A DNA stretch of 64,000 bases from Steroidobacteraceae bacterium (GTDB lineage: Bacteria; Pseudomonadota; Gammaproteobacteria; Steroidobacterales; Steroidobacteraceae). Positions within the stretch are counted from its first letter, which is position 1. Every line of letters starts with the position of its first letter. Shown here in pieces: positions 16,550 through 24,681 of the stretch. The position numbers and the translations under genes are program-made. Under the pieces are notes generated by a model, which was not told the DNA's origin, made no database searches, and worked only from the letters and a program-made list of their open reading frames with translations. The stretch is taken from the NCBI GenBank assembly GCA_025451845.1, contig JANWJS010000015.1, positions 1 through 64,000 on the forward strand, in the 5' to 3' direction.

Positions 16550-18358
16550 CTACCGGCGAACCAACAAATCGAGAATGCGTATGGCGCCCAGATTGTCGTT
16601 CTCGACGGCAATATCGCGCGCGGTCTGGCCTGCTGTCGACTCGAGGCGCGGATTCGCGCCTGATTGGATCAACAGGCCGATCATCTGCGAATTGTCGCGC
16701 GCAGCGGCGATCATGAGCGCGGTCACCCCGTCCGCGTCCGCCGCATTCACCTTGGCCTTGTGGGCCAGCAGAGCGCGAGCGACATCGATCGGTCCGTGAT
16801 CCTGGAGCACCTTGACATCTCTGCTCTCGGGCGGCAGCTCGCTCGCGATGACCATGAGCGGCGTGAGCCTGTGGTCGCTGGCGGGGATGTTGACATGCGC
16901 GCCCGCTTGAATGAGCGCGTAGGCGGCATCGTACTGGCCTTCCTCGACGGCGATCGACAATGGGGTGTAGCCGTGAGGCGCTCCCTGCTCGACGTTCGCG
17001 CCGTGCGCCACCAGAAACTTTATGGCCGGCGCCTGGTTGCGCATGGCGGCACCCATCAGTGCTGTCTGTCCGTCACTATCGGGCCGATCCACCTTTGCGC
17101 CGCGGTCAACCAGAAGCTGCAGCATCGGAATGCATCCGGCGCGGGCCGCTGTCTCCAGCGGCGGCGTGCCCAGATTGTCCAAGTCATTGACGTGAGCGCC
17201 CTTGCTGATCAAATAAGCCGCTCGATCGACGTCATTGGCCGTGACCGCGTCGTCGAGCTCCGCATTGATGTCGGCCCCGCTCGCCAGCCACTTGTCGACC
17301 TGTGTGCGCGCAACGGTCCAGTGCGTCGGCTTGCTCTCGATCTCGGCCACGGAAATGGGTGCGGTGTAACCGCCATTCGTCGGCAGGTCGCCCGGGACGA
17401 CACAGTCGGCGCATCTCACCAGCGGCACGCCATATTCGGTCAGGATCTTCTCGATCTCGGCTCGATGCCCCTTGAGCGCGTCATCGAGCGCGAATTTCAG
17501 CAGCACGGCACTCCTCGGCACCGCCATGGCCAGGCTGAACTCCATGGGCACTGTGTTGTCCATGAGGTTCACCGGCTGAAGGGTGATCTGCGCTCCTTTC
17601 ATGCTCTTCAGCCATCCGGCCATGGGCCCCCACGCGGCGGCGACATCGAGCTGGCCGTCAACCACCTGCTGGACCTGCCGCCAGGGCTGATGCGCCGGGA
17701 CCCACTCCGTGTCCGTACTCACCGGCCACACTTTGACGTTCGCGTATACGCCGTGGTTGGAGAGGGCCTGACGCAGTGCCGAGATCTGGAACACGCCCAC
17801 GCGCAATTGCCGCAGGCGCGGATCGTCCAGGCTCTTGATGGAAAGCTTCTCATCGTTGCGCCACACGAGCACGTAGGTCGTGCGGTAAATCGGAACCGTC
17901 GACAGGGTATCCTGGTAGTTGACGGGCATGTCCAGCAGCAGATCGCATTCGTCGGCCTGTCCGAACGCCTGACCCACGATGTTTCCGGTGTAGGAGCGCC
18001 AGAAGTAGCTCAGCCTGGCGCCCATCGCCTTGGCGAGAACTTCGACAATCTTGTTTTGATACCCATCCCTGGCCCGGTCGGAGAGCGGCATGTTGCCGGG
18101 ATCCGCGCAAACGCGCAGAGTGGGGAAGTGCGCCGATCGCGCGGCCTGCTTGGCCGCATCTATCTCGGCTTGATCCAGGTCATCGAACTCCTTGCCCTCC
18201 CAGGGCCCTTGCAGGCCGCCCGGGTTGGCCGCGGAGTGGGCGTTGGTCGCCGACTGAGCGGGGTTGGTGTCGGCGAACGACGGCGGGATGAGAAAGGCGG
18301 CGGCCAGGAGCGCCGCGGCCGCCGATATCGTACAGCGGCCCGGAAGCATTAAGGACAT
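16550..18358 (-). CDS. XoxJ-like periplasmic protein fused to ankyrin repeats
   Basis: 602 residues. A signal peptide (about 1-30) precedes a solute-binding-protein-like domain (about 80-325) of the quinoprotein-dehydrogenase-associated (XoxJ/MoxJ) family: LRVCADPGNMPLSD, GYQNKIVEVLAKAMGARLSYF, LRVGVFQISALRQAL. From about residue 345 to the end the protein consists of ankyrin repeats (DNLGTPPLETAARAGCIPMLQLLVDRGAKV, cited here only by its start; GQTALMGAAMRNQAPAIKFLV; GVTALMIAAARDNSQMIGLLI). XoxJ proteins are normally about 280 residues without such a tail. It would act in the periplasm as a partner of XoxF, perhaps in activation or assembly, with the repeats as a docking surface. Confidence 0.87.
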   Translation of the reverse strand: MSLMLPGRCTISAAAALLAAAFLIPPSFADTNPAQSATNAHSAANPGGLQGPWEGKEFDDLDQAEIDAAKQAARSAHFPTLRVCADPGNMPLSDRARDGYQNKIVEVLAKAMGARLSYFWRSYTGNIVGQAFGQADECDLLLDMPVNYQDTLSTVPIYRTTYVLVWRNDEKLSIKSLDDPRLRQLRVGVFQISALRQALSNHGVYANVKVWPVSTDTEWVPAHQPWRQVQQVVDGQLDVAAAWGPMAGWLKSMKGAQITLQPVNLMDNTVPMEFSLAMAVPRSAVLLKFALDDALKGHRAEIEKILTEYGVPLVRCADCVVPGDLPTNGGYTAPISVAEIESKPTHWTVARTQVDKWLASGADINAELDDAVTANDVDRAAYLISKGAHVNDLDNLGTPPLETAARAGCIPMLQLLVDRGAKVDRPDSDGQTALMGAAMRNQAPAIKFLVAHGANVEQGAPHGYTPLSIAVEEGQYDAAYALIQAGAHVNIPASDHRLTPLMVIASELPPESRDVKVLQDHGPIDVARALLAHKAKVNAADADGVTALMIAAARDNSQMIGLLIQSGANPRLESTAGQTARDIAVENDNLGAIRILDLLVRR

Positions 18359-18407
18359 CGCGTATCCTGTCGAATGCGATCATCTGGCTCCCGGAGGAGG
18401 GAGACAT

Positions 18408-18448
18408 GGTACCCCGCGGAGCCGAAGCCCGTGCTGCCGCGGGGTACC
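18408..18448 (-). promoter_or_regulatory. Intercistronic hairpin between xoxF and xoxJ
   Basis: A perfect 12-bp inverted repeat, GGTACCCCGCGG (18408-18419) and CCGCGGGGTACC (18437-18448), separated by 17 nt, in the 123-nt spacer after the xoxF stop. In the transcribed (minus) direction there is no U-tract after the stem. It more likely protects the 3' end of xoxF mRNA or partly attenuates the downstream genes than terminates completely. Confidence 0.6.
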
Positions 18449-18481
18449 AAAAAGGCTAATCCCTATCCTCTATTTCAGCAA

Positions 18482-20371
18482 CTAGTCTTCCAGACGGAAG
18501 GTGTACAGGGCACCCCCTTGCGGGATCTTGGTGAGGCCCGTTGCCTTGGCCATCGCCGTGGCGCCGATCGCCCCGTACTTATCGTTCATATCGAGCCCTG
18601 CCGTCACCGGCAGTCCGATCCAGCCACCGATACCAGCGAGGATCGACACATATTGGTGCCCTTTGATCTCGTAGCTGATCGGGTTGCCGATGATTCCGGA
18701 GCCGAGCTTGCGCGACCACAGGATCCTACCCGTCTTGCGGTCCAGGGCACGGAAGTCACCGCCGAGGCTGCCGTAGAACACGAGGCCGCCGTTGGTGTTC
18801 AGCGTCCCACCCCAGTTGGGATACTTGTCCGGGACGTCCCAAACCGTCTTGCCGGTCACCACGTTGAACGCCTTCACCCGGCCCGAGACGCCCGCCTTAT
18901 CCTCATACATGTACACGTTTGCAAAGACGTAGACCACGCCTTGTTGCATGCTGGTACGTGTCTGCGGTGTATCTTGCATGCACCAATTGTTCGTCGGCAC
19001 ATAGAAGATCTGCGGGTCTTTCGGATCGACGGACGCCGGCTGCTGATCCTTGCCTCCCATCGCCGAAGGACAGGCCTGCGCCATCTGATTGACCATCAAC
19101 GGCGAGTGCTCATACACCTTCACGGGGCGGCCGGTCTTCATGTCGACCTTTTCCGCCCAGTTCACCGTTACGTACTTGTGCGCCTCCAGAAGGTCGCCAT
19201 TCGTACGATCGAGAACGTAAGCAAAGCCGTTGCGATCGAAATGGACGAGCGTCTTGCGCGTCCGACCGTCGATCTTCATGTCGACCAGGATCGGCTCATT
19301 GACGCCGTCATAGTCCCACTGATCGAACGGCGTCATCTGATACGCCCACACCACCTTACCGGTATCGACATTGCGGGCGAAGAGGGTCATCGACCACTTG
19401 TTGTCGTATTTGCCGGAGTTGCAGGCTTCCTGCGTGGGCGGATTGGCGCCACAACGGTATGAGGGGCTCCAGAGGCCCGGGTTGCCCGACCCGTAGTACA
19501 CGAGCTTGAGCTCCGGGTCATAGCTGTACCAGGCCCAGGCCGCCCCGCCGCCGCGCTTCCACTCGTCGCCGGGATAGGTCATCCCGGTGTTCTGGCCGGC
19601 GGTGCCAAACTGCGGATTGGCCTTGTTCGTCTCAGGCGTCAGGCCGATCTCTTCGTCGGTGCCGTTGTCCCAGTATCTCCAGTCCAACTTGCCGGTCGCG
19701 AGATCATAGGCCTCGACCCGTCCGCGCGCCGCGAACTCGTCGCCACCGAAACCGACGATCACCTTGCCGTTGGCGATCAGCGGCGCGTTGGTCACGGTCT
19801 CGCCGTGGTCGGGATAGGCATGCTTCACCTCCCAATCCACCTTCCCGGTCATCGCATCCAGCGCGATGAGATATCCGTCGAGCGTGTTGAAGAAGACTTT
19901 GCCGTCCGCGTAGTTCAGACCGCGATTGACGGTGTCGCAGCAGGCGCGCGGCACGGCCGAAAGATCGCGATCCGTCTTCTTGAGGTAATTCCAGACCTCG
20001 ACAGGATGGTCCGGATCCGACAGGTCCAGCGCCTGAACGATATTCGGCCACGCGCTGACGAAGTACATCATCGGCTTGCCACCGACGTTGACGACGATCG
20101 GTTGACCCTCTTGTCCGCGCAGCGCGCCAGTGGACTGCGACCAGACCATCTGCAGATGCTTCACGGTCTTCGTGTTGATCTGCGTCAGCTTGCTGTTGCG
20201 ATCGAGAGCGAGGTTCTGTCCCATGGATGGCCAGAGGTCGGGGTTTGCGCTGTTCTGCGCTTCCTCGGCATCCGATCCGGCTTGCGCGAAAGCTGTCCCG
20301 CACGCAAGGCCCGCTGCGGCCACGATGATGGCTGTCGGCACCAGTAGACTGCGCCAATTAGGTAACTTCAT
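18482..20371 (-). CDS. xoxF: XoxF-type lanthanide-dependent PQQ alcohol dehydrogenase
   Basis: Periplasmic quinoprotein that oxidises methanol or a related short alcohol and passes electrons to a cytochrome c. The 629-residue precursor has a signal peptide (cleavage near residue 29), the adjacent-cysteine disulfide ACCDTVNRG (Cys144-Cys145), and metal ligands Glu212 (GGDEF) and Asn297 (GSGNPG). The motif FDQWDYDGVNEP provides catalytic Asp353 plus Asp355. That second Asp is the hallmark of lanthanide enzymes (XoxF, PedH, ExaF); calcium MxaF has Ala there. Tryptophan-docking repeats of the propeller fill the rest. GGGGGA lies before the ATG. It leads a ten-gene operon and its start overlaps a short leader ORF. 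Confidence 0.94.
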   Translation of the reverse strand: MKLPNWRSLLVPTAIIVAAAGLACGTAFAQAGSDAEEAQNSANPDLWPSMGQNLALDRNSKLTQINTKTVKHLQMVWSQSTGALRGQEGQPIVVNVGGKPMMYFVSAWPNIVQALDLSDPDHPVEVWNYLKKTDRDLSAVPRACCDTVNRGLNYADGKVFFNTLDGYLIALDAMTGKVDWEVKHAYPDHGETVTNAPLIANGKVIVGFGGDEFAARGRVEAYDLATGKLDWRYWDNGTDEEIGLTPETNKANPQFGTAGQNTGMTYPGDEWKRGGGAAWAWYSYDPELKLVYYGSGNPGLWSPSYRCGANPPTQEACNSGKYDNKWSMTLFARNVDTGKVVWAYQMTPFDQWDYDGVNEPILVDMKIDGRTRKTLVHFDRNGFAYVLDRTNGDLLEAHKYVTVNWAEKVDMKTGRPVKVYEHSPLMVNQMAQACPSAMGGKDQQPASVDPKDPQIFYVPTNNWCMQDTPQTRTSMQQGVVYVFANVYMYEDKAGVSGRVKAFNVVTGKTVWDVPDKYPNWGGTLNTNGGLVFYGSLGGDFRALDRKTGRILWSRKLGSGIIGNPISYEIKGHQYVSILAGIGGWIGLPVTAGLDMNDKYGAIGATAMAKATGLTKIPQGGALYTFRLED

Positions 20372-20412
20372 ATGTCCCCCATGTGTGAGAAGGACCGGAA
20401 CTCATAGCTCAT
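20368..20412 (-). CDS. Possible 14-codon leader ORF overlapping xoxF start
   Basis: On the minus strand GGAGGAG is followed by ATG at 20412 and an open frame of 14 codons (MSYEFRSFSHMGDI) whose stop overlaps the xoxF start as ATGA. The spacing from the Shine-Dalgarno sequence to this ATG is only 2 nt. A second, out-of-frame ATG at 20405 has a better 9-nt spacing and would read a few codons into xoxF. Either could couple translation to xoxF. Function is inferred from position only. Confidence 0.35.
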   Translation of the reverse strand: MSYEFRSFSHMGDI

Positions 20413-21045
20413 AGCTCCTCCAAATTCTTGGTTTTTCGGAAACACGGTCACCCCTTCCCGCGCTCCTTCATCTAGACGTGCAGGGAAGCGGTACCCTCCG
20501 AGGGCGGACATGGTTCGAGACGCATGTCGGGCACGGTTGCGTTGTCGGGGGCTATCAATACACCCGGCGATATCGCCCTGCAACCGCAAACACCGGCGGA
20601 ATGTGCCCTGGGACAACGGGCGGCACAATGTGCCGCGCGAGTGTGTCAGCAATGGAACGCCGTGTCTCTTGCGCGAGACCTGACATTACGCGCCTGTAAG
20701 AGAGAGACCGAGTGGCCGGGTCCCTAACACGCGCGTGATCGCCGCAGCGGCGGCCCTCAGCTTCAGCGTCACCGCACCGAGAGAGGGGAGACTTGATCGG
20801 AGCCGTACGCTCGCCGTGGCCTGTACTTTCGGCGGCTTACGCAACGGGAGGCGGCCCCGGCCCGCTTGCCATCCCGGGCGGCCAGGCCCCGGCCCGCGCA
20901 TGCCGTGCCGGCGCTCGGCTCCCATCAGGGCCCCGGGCGCACGCGTGCGCCACCTCGCAGACGCCGCCCACCGCTCCCTGCGGATGATGGAACCATGCTA
21001 TGTTTACCGGGTTTCACCGTTCATCCTGGGGAGCCTCCGATCGCC
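20413..21045. other. Intergenic region upstream of xoxF and desaturase
   Basis: About 630 bases between divergent genes. No protein-like frame is convincing here. It should contain the promoter of the xoxF operon and that of the desaturase. I see the repeated AATGTGCC element described separately but no confident -35/-10 pair. Confidence 0.5.
20600..20635. promoter_or_regulatory. Candidate operator upstream of xoxF
   Basis: The octamer AATGTGCC occurs twice in direct orientation 27 bp apart (20600-20607 and 20627-20634). The second copy is half of a perfect palindrome CGGCACA-A-TGTGCCG (20621-20635). It lies about 230-270 bp before the xoxF ATG. A dimeric regulator binding two sites is plausible; no known operator is matched. 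Confidence 0.35.
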
Positions 21046-22221
21046 ATGCCGTCCCGTCCCACCGCACCGAGCTCCGCGTCCCCTGCCGCTGTTGGGGCGC
21101 CTCCGATCTGGACGAATATCATTCTGTTTTCATTGACTTTTCTTGCTGCGGCAGTACTCGTTCCCTGGTACGGCTTCACGCATGGCTTCTCAGTGGCGGC
21201 CTGGGCGCTCTTCGGCGTATTCCTTATTGGCAATGAGATGTCCATCACCGCCGGCTACCACCGGCTCTGGGCGCACCGCACGTACGACGCGCACTGGAGC
21301 CTGCGCCTCCTCTTCGTGATCCTCGGCTCGATGGCGCTGCAGAACAGCGCCTGGGCGTGGTGCAGCGGCCACCGCAGGCATCACCTCAACGTCGATGATG
21401 TGGAGCGCGACCCGTACTCGGCTCTGCGAGGTTTCTGGTTCTCGCATATCGGCTGGATGGTGCGCGAGTACCCGAGCGGGCGCGAGGACTTCAGCAACAT
21501 CCCCGACCTGAAGCGCGACCGCCTGCTCGCGTTCCAGCACCGGCACTACGTGCCACTCGTGCTCGTCACCAACCTCGGGCTGCCGCTCCTCGCCGGCTGG
21601 CTGGTGGGCGATCTCTGGGGCACGTTCTTCCTCGCCGGCGTGTTGCGGCTGGTGGTGAGTCATCACTTCACGTTCTTCATCAATTCACTGGCGCACATGT
21701 GGGGCGAGCGCCCCTACACCGAGGAGAACACCGCCCGCGACAATCCGGTGCTCGCGGTGCTCACCTTCGGCGAGGGCTACCACAATTTCCACCACAATTT
21801 CGCGCACGACTACCGCAACGGCGTGCGCTGGTGGCAGTGGGACCCGACGAAATGGCTGATCGCCAGCCTGCAGTGGGTCGGTCTCACGCGCCGGCTGAAG
21901 CGCACGCCGGTGTTCCACATCCAGCGCGCGCTGCTCGCCATGCAGTTCACTCGCGCCCAGAGAAAGCTCGCGAGCTTGCCCGCCGCGGCCGCGGCCACGC
22001 GAGTGAGCGAGCTGCGCCAGCGCATGGCGCACGAGTACGACAGCTTCCTCGCTGCCGTGGCAGAGTGGGCCAAGGTGAAAGAGCAGTGGCTCGAAGAGAA
22101 GAAGCGCGCCGTAATTGAGCATTGGGAACACGCCAGTTTCCAGCAGCAACTGAAGGAGCTCGAGCGCCGCCTGCGGCTGCAGCGCCGGAGGCTTCGCCTG
22201 CTGCAATCCCAGCTCGCCTGA
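21046..22221 (+). CDS. Acyl-CoA (delta-9) fatty acid desaturase
   Basis: Membrane di-iron desaturase that introduces a cis double bond into acyl chains, about 391 residues from ATG 21046; another ATG in frame at 20995 is possible. The three His boxes are HRLWAH (about 72-77), HRRHH (109-113) and EGYHNFHH. Hydrophobic segments lie near 22-62 and 190-225. The last 90 residues form a long charged coiled coil (KVKEQWLEEKKRAVIEHWEH and on), an extension not present in the minimal family. The yebC gene starts 15 nt downstream. Confidence 0.92.
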   Translation: MPSRPTAPSSASPAAVGAPPIWTNIILFSLTFLAAAVLVPWYGFTHGFSVAAWALFGVFLIGNEMSITAGYHRLWAHRTYDAHWSLRLLFVILGSMALQNSAWAWCSGHRRHHLNVDDVERDPYSALRGFWFSHIGWMVREYPSGREDFSNIPDLKRDRLLAFQHRHYVPLVLVTNLGLPLLAGWLVGDLWGTFFLAGVLRLVVSHHFTFFINSLAHMWGERPYTEENTARDNPVLAVLTFGEGYHNFHHNFAHDYRNGVRWWQWDPTKWLIASLQWVGLTRRLKRTPVFHIQRALLAMQFTRAQRKLASLPAAAAATRVSELRQRMAHEYDSFLAAVAEWAKVKEQWLEEKKRAVIEHWEHASFQQQLKELERRLRLQRRRLRLLQSQLA

Positions 22222-22236
22222 TCGGCGAGGTCCTCG

Positions 22237-22959
22237 ATGGGACGCATCTTCGAAGTCCGCAAACACACGATGTTTGCGCGCTGGAACCGCATGGCGAAGC
22301 AGTTCGCGCGCATCGCCAAGGACATCACCATGGCGGTGAAGTCCGGCGGCCCAGATCAGACTTCGAATCCAACACTGCGGCGCGTGATTCAGAATGCGCG
22401 CGCGGTCAACATGCCCAAAGACAAGATCGAGGCGGCGATCAAACGCGCCGCGGGGCGCGATGCGACCAGCTACCAGGAAGTGCATTACGAGGCGTACGCG
22501 CCCCACGGCGTGGCGCTCCTCGTCGAGGCCGCGACCGACAATCCGACCCGTACCGTCGCATCGGTGCGCAATATCGTGACCAAACACGGCGGCAATCTCG
22601 CCACCTCCGGCAGCGTCGGATTCCTCTTCAAGCACATGGGCGTTTTCCGGCTCGACCCCACCGGCATCGATCAGGATGACCTCGAGCTCTACCTCATCGA
22701 TCACGGACTCGAGGAGATGGGCGAGAGCACCGGTGAAAAAGGCGAGCCGCAGCTCGTCATCCGCGGCGCCTTCGCCGACTTCGGCAGGCTGCAGGAAGCC
22801 CTGGAAGCGCGCGGCATCACTCCGCTGTCGGCGGAGCATGAATACATCTGCACCGTGCCGACCGAGCTGCCCGAAGAGCAGGCTACCGAGGTCCTGTCCC
22901 TGATCGATAAGCTCGAGCAGGACGAGGACGTCCAGAAGGTCTTCCACACACTCGTCTGA
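22237..22959 (+). CDS. yebC: YebC/PmpR family DNA-binding protein
   Basis: 240 residues with the characteristic N-terminus (residues 2-40, here [20 protein letters not shown] instead of the usual AGHSKWANIKHRK) and the family core [28 protein letters not shown], cited by region. The acidic middle and C-terminal domains ([40 protein letters not shown]) are typical. YebC proteins are described as transcriptional regulators and, more recently, as aiding translation of proline stretches. The altered N-terminus matches the YebC-II/YeeN-like subgroup. A structured repeat begins one base after the stop. Confidence 0.9.
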   Translation: MGRIFEVRKHTMFARWNRMAKQFARIAKDITMAVKSGGPDQTSNPTLRRVIQNARAVNMPKDKIEAAIKRAAGRDATSYQEVHYEAYAPHGVALLVEAATDNPTRTVASVRNIVTKHGGNLATSGSVGFLFKHMGVFRLDPTGIDQDDLELYLIDHGLEEMGESTGEKGEPQLVIRGAFADFGRLQEALEARGITPLSAEHEYICTVPTELPEEQATEVLSLIDKLEQDEDVQKVFHTLV

Positions 22960-23068
22960 GCGCTGGATCCGGGCATCCTTGCCCGGCCCAGCGCGATTTC
23001 GAGCAAAAGCGCGGTTCTTGCTCGAAACCTCCGCCACCTGCGGCGGCGGGGCACTTCCCTGTGCCTGG
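22960..23068 (+). repeat. Structured intergenic repeat, copy 1
   Basis: A ~109-bp element with three potential hairpins: GCGCTGG...CCAGCGC enclosing CCGGGCA/TGCCCGG; TTTCGAGCAA/TTGCTCGAAA; and GGCAC/GTGCC. A second copy in inverted orientation lies at 56263-56370, also immediately downstream of a stop codon. The two agree at most positions, with differences concentrated in loops and small insertions. Confidence 0.8.
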
Positions 23069-23089
23069 TTCGAGCTCCAGTGTTAGAGC

Positions 23090-23893
23090 TTACGGGTGGG
23101 GCTGTCCGGAGGACGGGGGCGCCATATGCGGCGCCACATGCGGCGCCGGCTGCGGCGGCTGAATCTTCAGCAGATCGACGTTGAAGATGAGCATCGATCC
23201 CGGCGGGATCGGGGCGCCCATCGGCGGATTGAGGTCGTAGGCGAGCTGCGGCGGGACAAAGATGCGCCACTTGGCGCCTGGCGTCATCAGCTTGAGCGCC
23301 TCCTGCCAGCCCGGAATCACCCGGTCCACCGGGAAACTGGCCGGCTGGCCGCGCTTGTAGGAGCTGTCGAACTCCGTGCCATTGAGCAGCTTCCCGCTAT
23401 AGTTGACGGTCACCGTGTCATTGGGCTGCGGTGCGGCGCCCTGCCCCGACTTCAGCACTACGTATTGCAGGCCGCTCGCAGTGGTGACGACGCCCTTTTT
23501 CTTGCCGTTGCGGGCCAGGAAAGCGCGCGCGGCAGCATGGTTCGCGTTACCGACGCGTCCCCGCGCGCCGAGGATCAGTGCGCGAATACTCTGCTCGTTG
23601 GCGGGACTGAACTTCGCCTTACCCGTGAGCTCATCGTGCAGGCCCTGCAGCAACCGCTGCGTCGAGATCGAGTTGGCATCGACCGACATCCGTCGCAGGC
23701 TCTCGCCTATGGAAAGTCCGAGGCTGTAACTGCCCTCGGATTTGAGCTGCGCCGGGCTCTGAGCCTTCTGCGGCTGCACGGCCGCAGGGCCGGGTGCCCC
23801 CTGGGCCAGCGCGAGGGTGCTCAGGCCGAGCAGGGCAGCGGCAGCACAGGCTGCAGCCGGTCGGATCATGCTTCGTGCGGCAACGTGTTTCAT
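23090..23893 (-). CDS. FKBP-type peptidyl-prolyl isomerase (Mip/FkpA-like)
   Basis: 267-residue periplasmic chaperone/isomerase. A signal peptide (about 1-30) precedes a helical dimerisation region (about 50-125; SYSLGLSIGESLRRM) and an FKBP domain (about 140-245: TASGLQYVVLKSGQG, TVTVNYSGKLLNGTEFDSS, VIPGWQEAL, WRIFVPPQLAY). A Pro/His-rich tail follows. This matches Mip/FkpA architecture. It is divergent from the ABC transporter genes, with about 50 bases between the starts. Confidence 0.92.
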   Translation of the reverse strand: MKHVAARSMIRPAAACAAAALLGLSTLALAQGAPGPAAVQPQKAQSPAQLKSEGSYSLGLSIGESLRRMSVDANSISTQRLLQGLHDELTGKAKFSPANEQSIRALILGARGRVGNANHAAARAFLARNGKKKGVVTTASGLQYVVLKSGQGAAPQPNDTVTVNYSGKLLNGTEFDSSYKRGQPASFPVDRVIPGWQEALKLMTPGAKWRIFVPPQLAYDLNPPMGAPIPPGSMLIFNVDLLKIQPPQPAPHVAPHMAPPSSGQPHP

Positions 23894-23946
23894 CCGGGGA
23901 TTGTATATTGGTCGGCCGCGGGCTGCGGCTGATTCGGGGACTCCGC

Positions 23947-24681
23947 TTGATCGTCATCCGTCAACTCTGCCGCAGTTTCAGCGAAGGGAACGGCGTGCAC
24001 CGGGTGCTGGACGCGGCGGACGCCTGCATCCACAGTGCCGAGGTAGTTGCGATCGTAGGCCGCAGCGGCTCCGGCAAGTCGACCCTGCTCAATCTGATGA
24101 GCGGCATCGACCGCGCCGACAGCGGCGAGGTGGCGATCGGCGGCCGGATCGTTACCTCGATGCATGAGCCCGAGCGCACCCTCTTTCGGCGTGCGCACCT
24201 CGGGTTTGTTTACCAGTTCTTCAACCTCCTACCGACCCTCGATGTCGAGGAGAACGTGCGCCTCGCCCTCGAGCTGAACGGCATCCGCGGCGCCACGGCC
24301 CGTGAGCGCAGCGCCGGGATTCTCGCCGAGGTCGGGCTCGGCGATCGGCTGCACAGCGCCGTCGATCGGCTGTCCGGCGGAGAGCAACAGCGGGTGGCGA
24401 TCGCGCGCGCACTGGTGCATCAGCCGCCCCTCCTGCTGGCCGATGAGCCGACGGGCAATCTCGACGAGGAAACAGCGTCGCAGGTCCTTCGCGTACTCCT
24501 GTCGCTAACCAGATCCCGCGGCACGACACTGGTCGTCGTCACGCATGACGCCTGGGTGGCGCGCAGTGCCGATCGGGTCTTGGAGCTGCGGGACGGAAAA
24601 TTGATCGCCGGCGAAGCCCCGCTCGGACGGAGAGGCCCGGACACCGAGCGGATTGCCGCGCGCCGCACCGGCGTGAGCTGA
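23947..24681 (+). CDS. ABC transporter ATP-binding protein (LolD/YbbA-like)
   Basis: 244 residues from TTG 23947 with GGGGA upstream; upstream codons in frame overlap the FKBP promoter. Walker [12 protein letters not shown]-loop [12 protein letters not shown], signature LSGGEQQR and Walker [13 protein letters not shown] are all intact. It is the MacB/LolD/YbbA class of ATPase that drives FtsX-type permeases by mechanotransmission rather than transport across the bilayer. The permease gene starts immediately after its stop. Confidence 0.9.
   Translation: MIVIRQLCRSFSEGNGVHRVLDAADACIHSAEVVAIVGRSGSGKSTLLNLMSGIDRADSGEVAIGGRIVTSMHEPERTLFRRAHLGFVYQFFNLLPTLDVEENVRLALELNGIRGATARERSAGILAEVGLGDRLHSAVDRLSGGEQQRVAIARALVHQPPLLLADEPTGNLDEETASQVLRVLLSLTRSRGTTLVVVTHDAWVARSADRVLELRDGKLIAGEAPLGRRGPDTERIAARRTGVS

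Noticed and set aside
22966-23090. Possible tRNA-like fold (GGTTCGAGCTCC near 23066)
   Set aside because: The rest does not form a cloverleaf and there is no acceptor stem; the sequence is better explained as the end of the structured repeat plus spacer.
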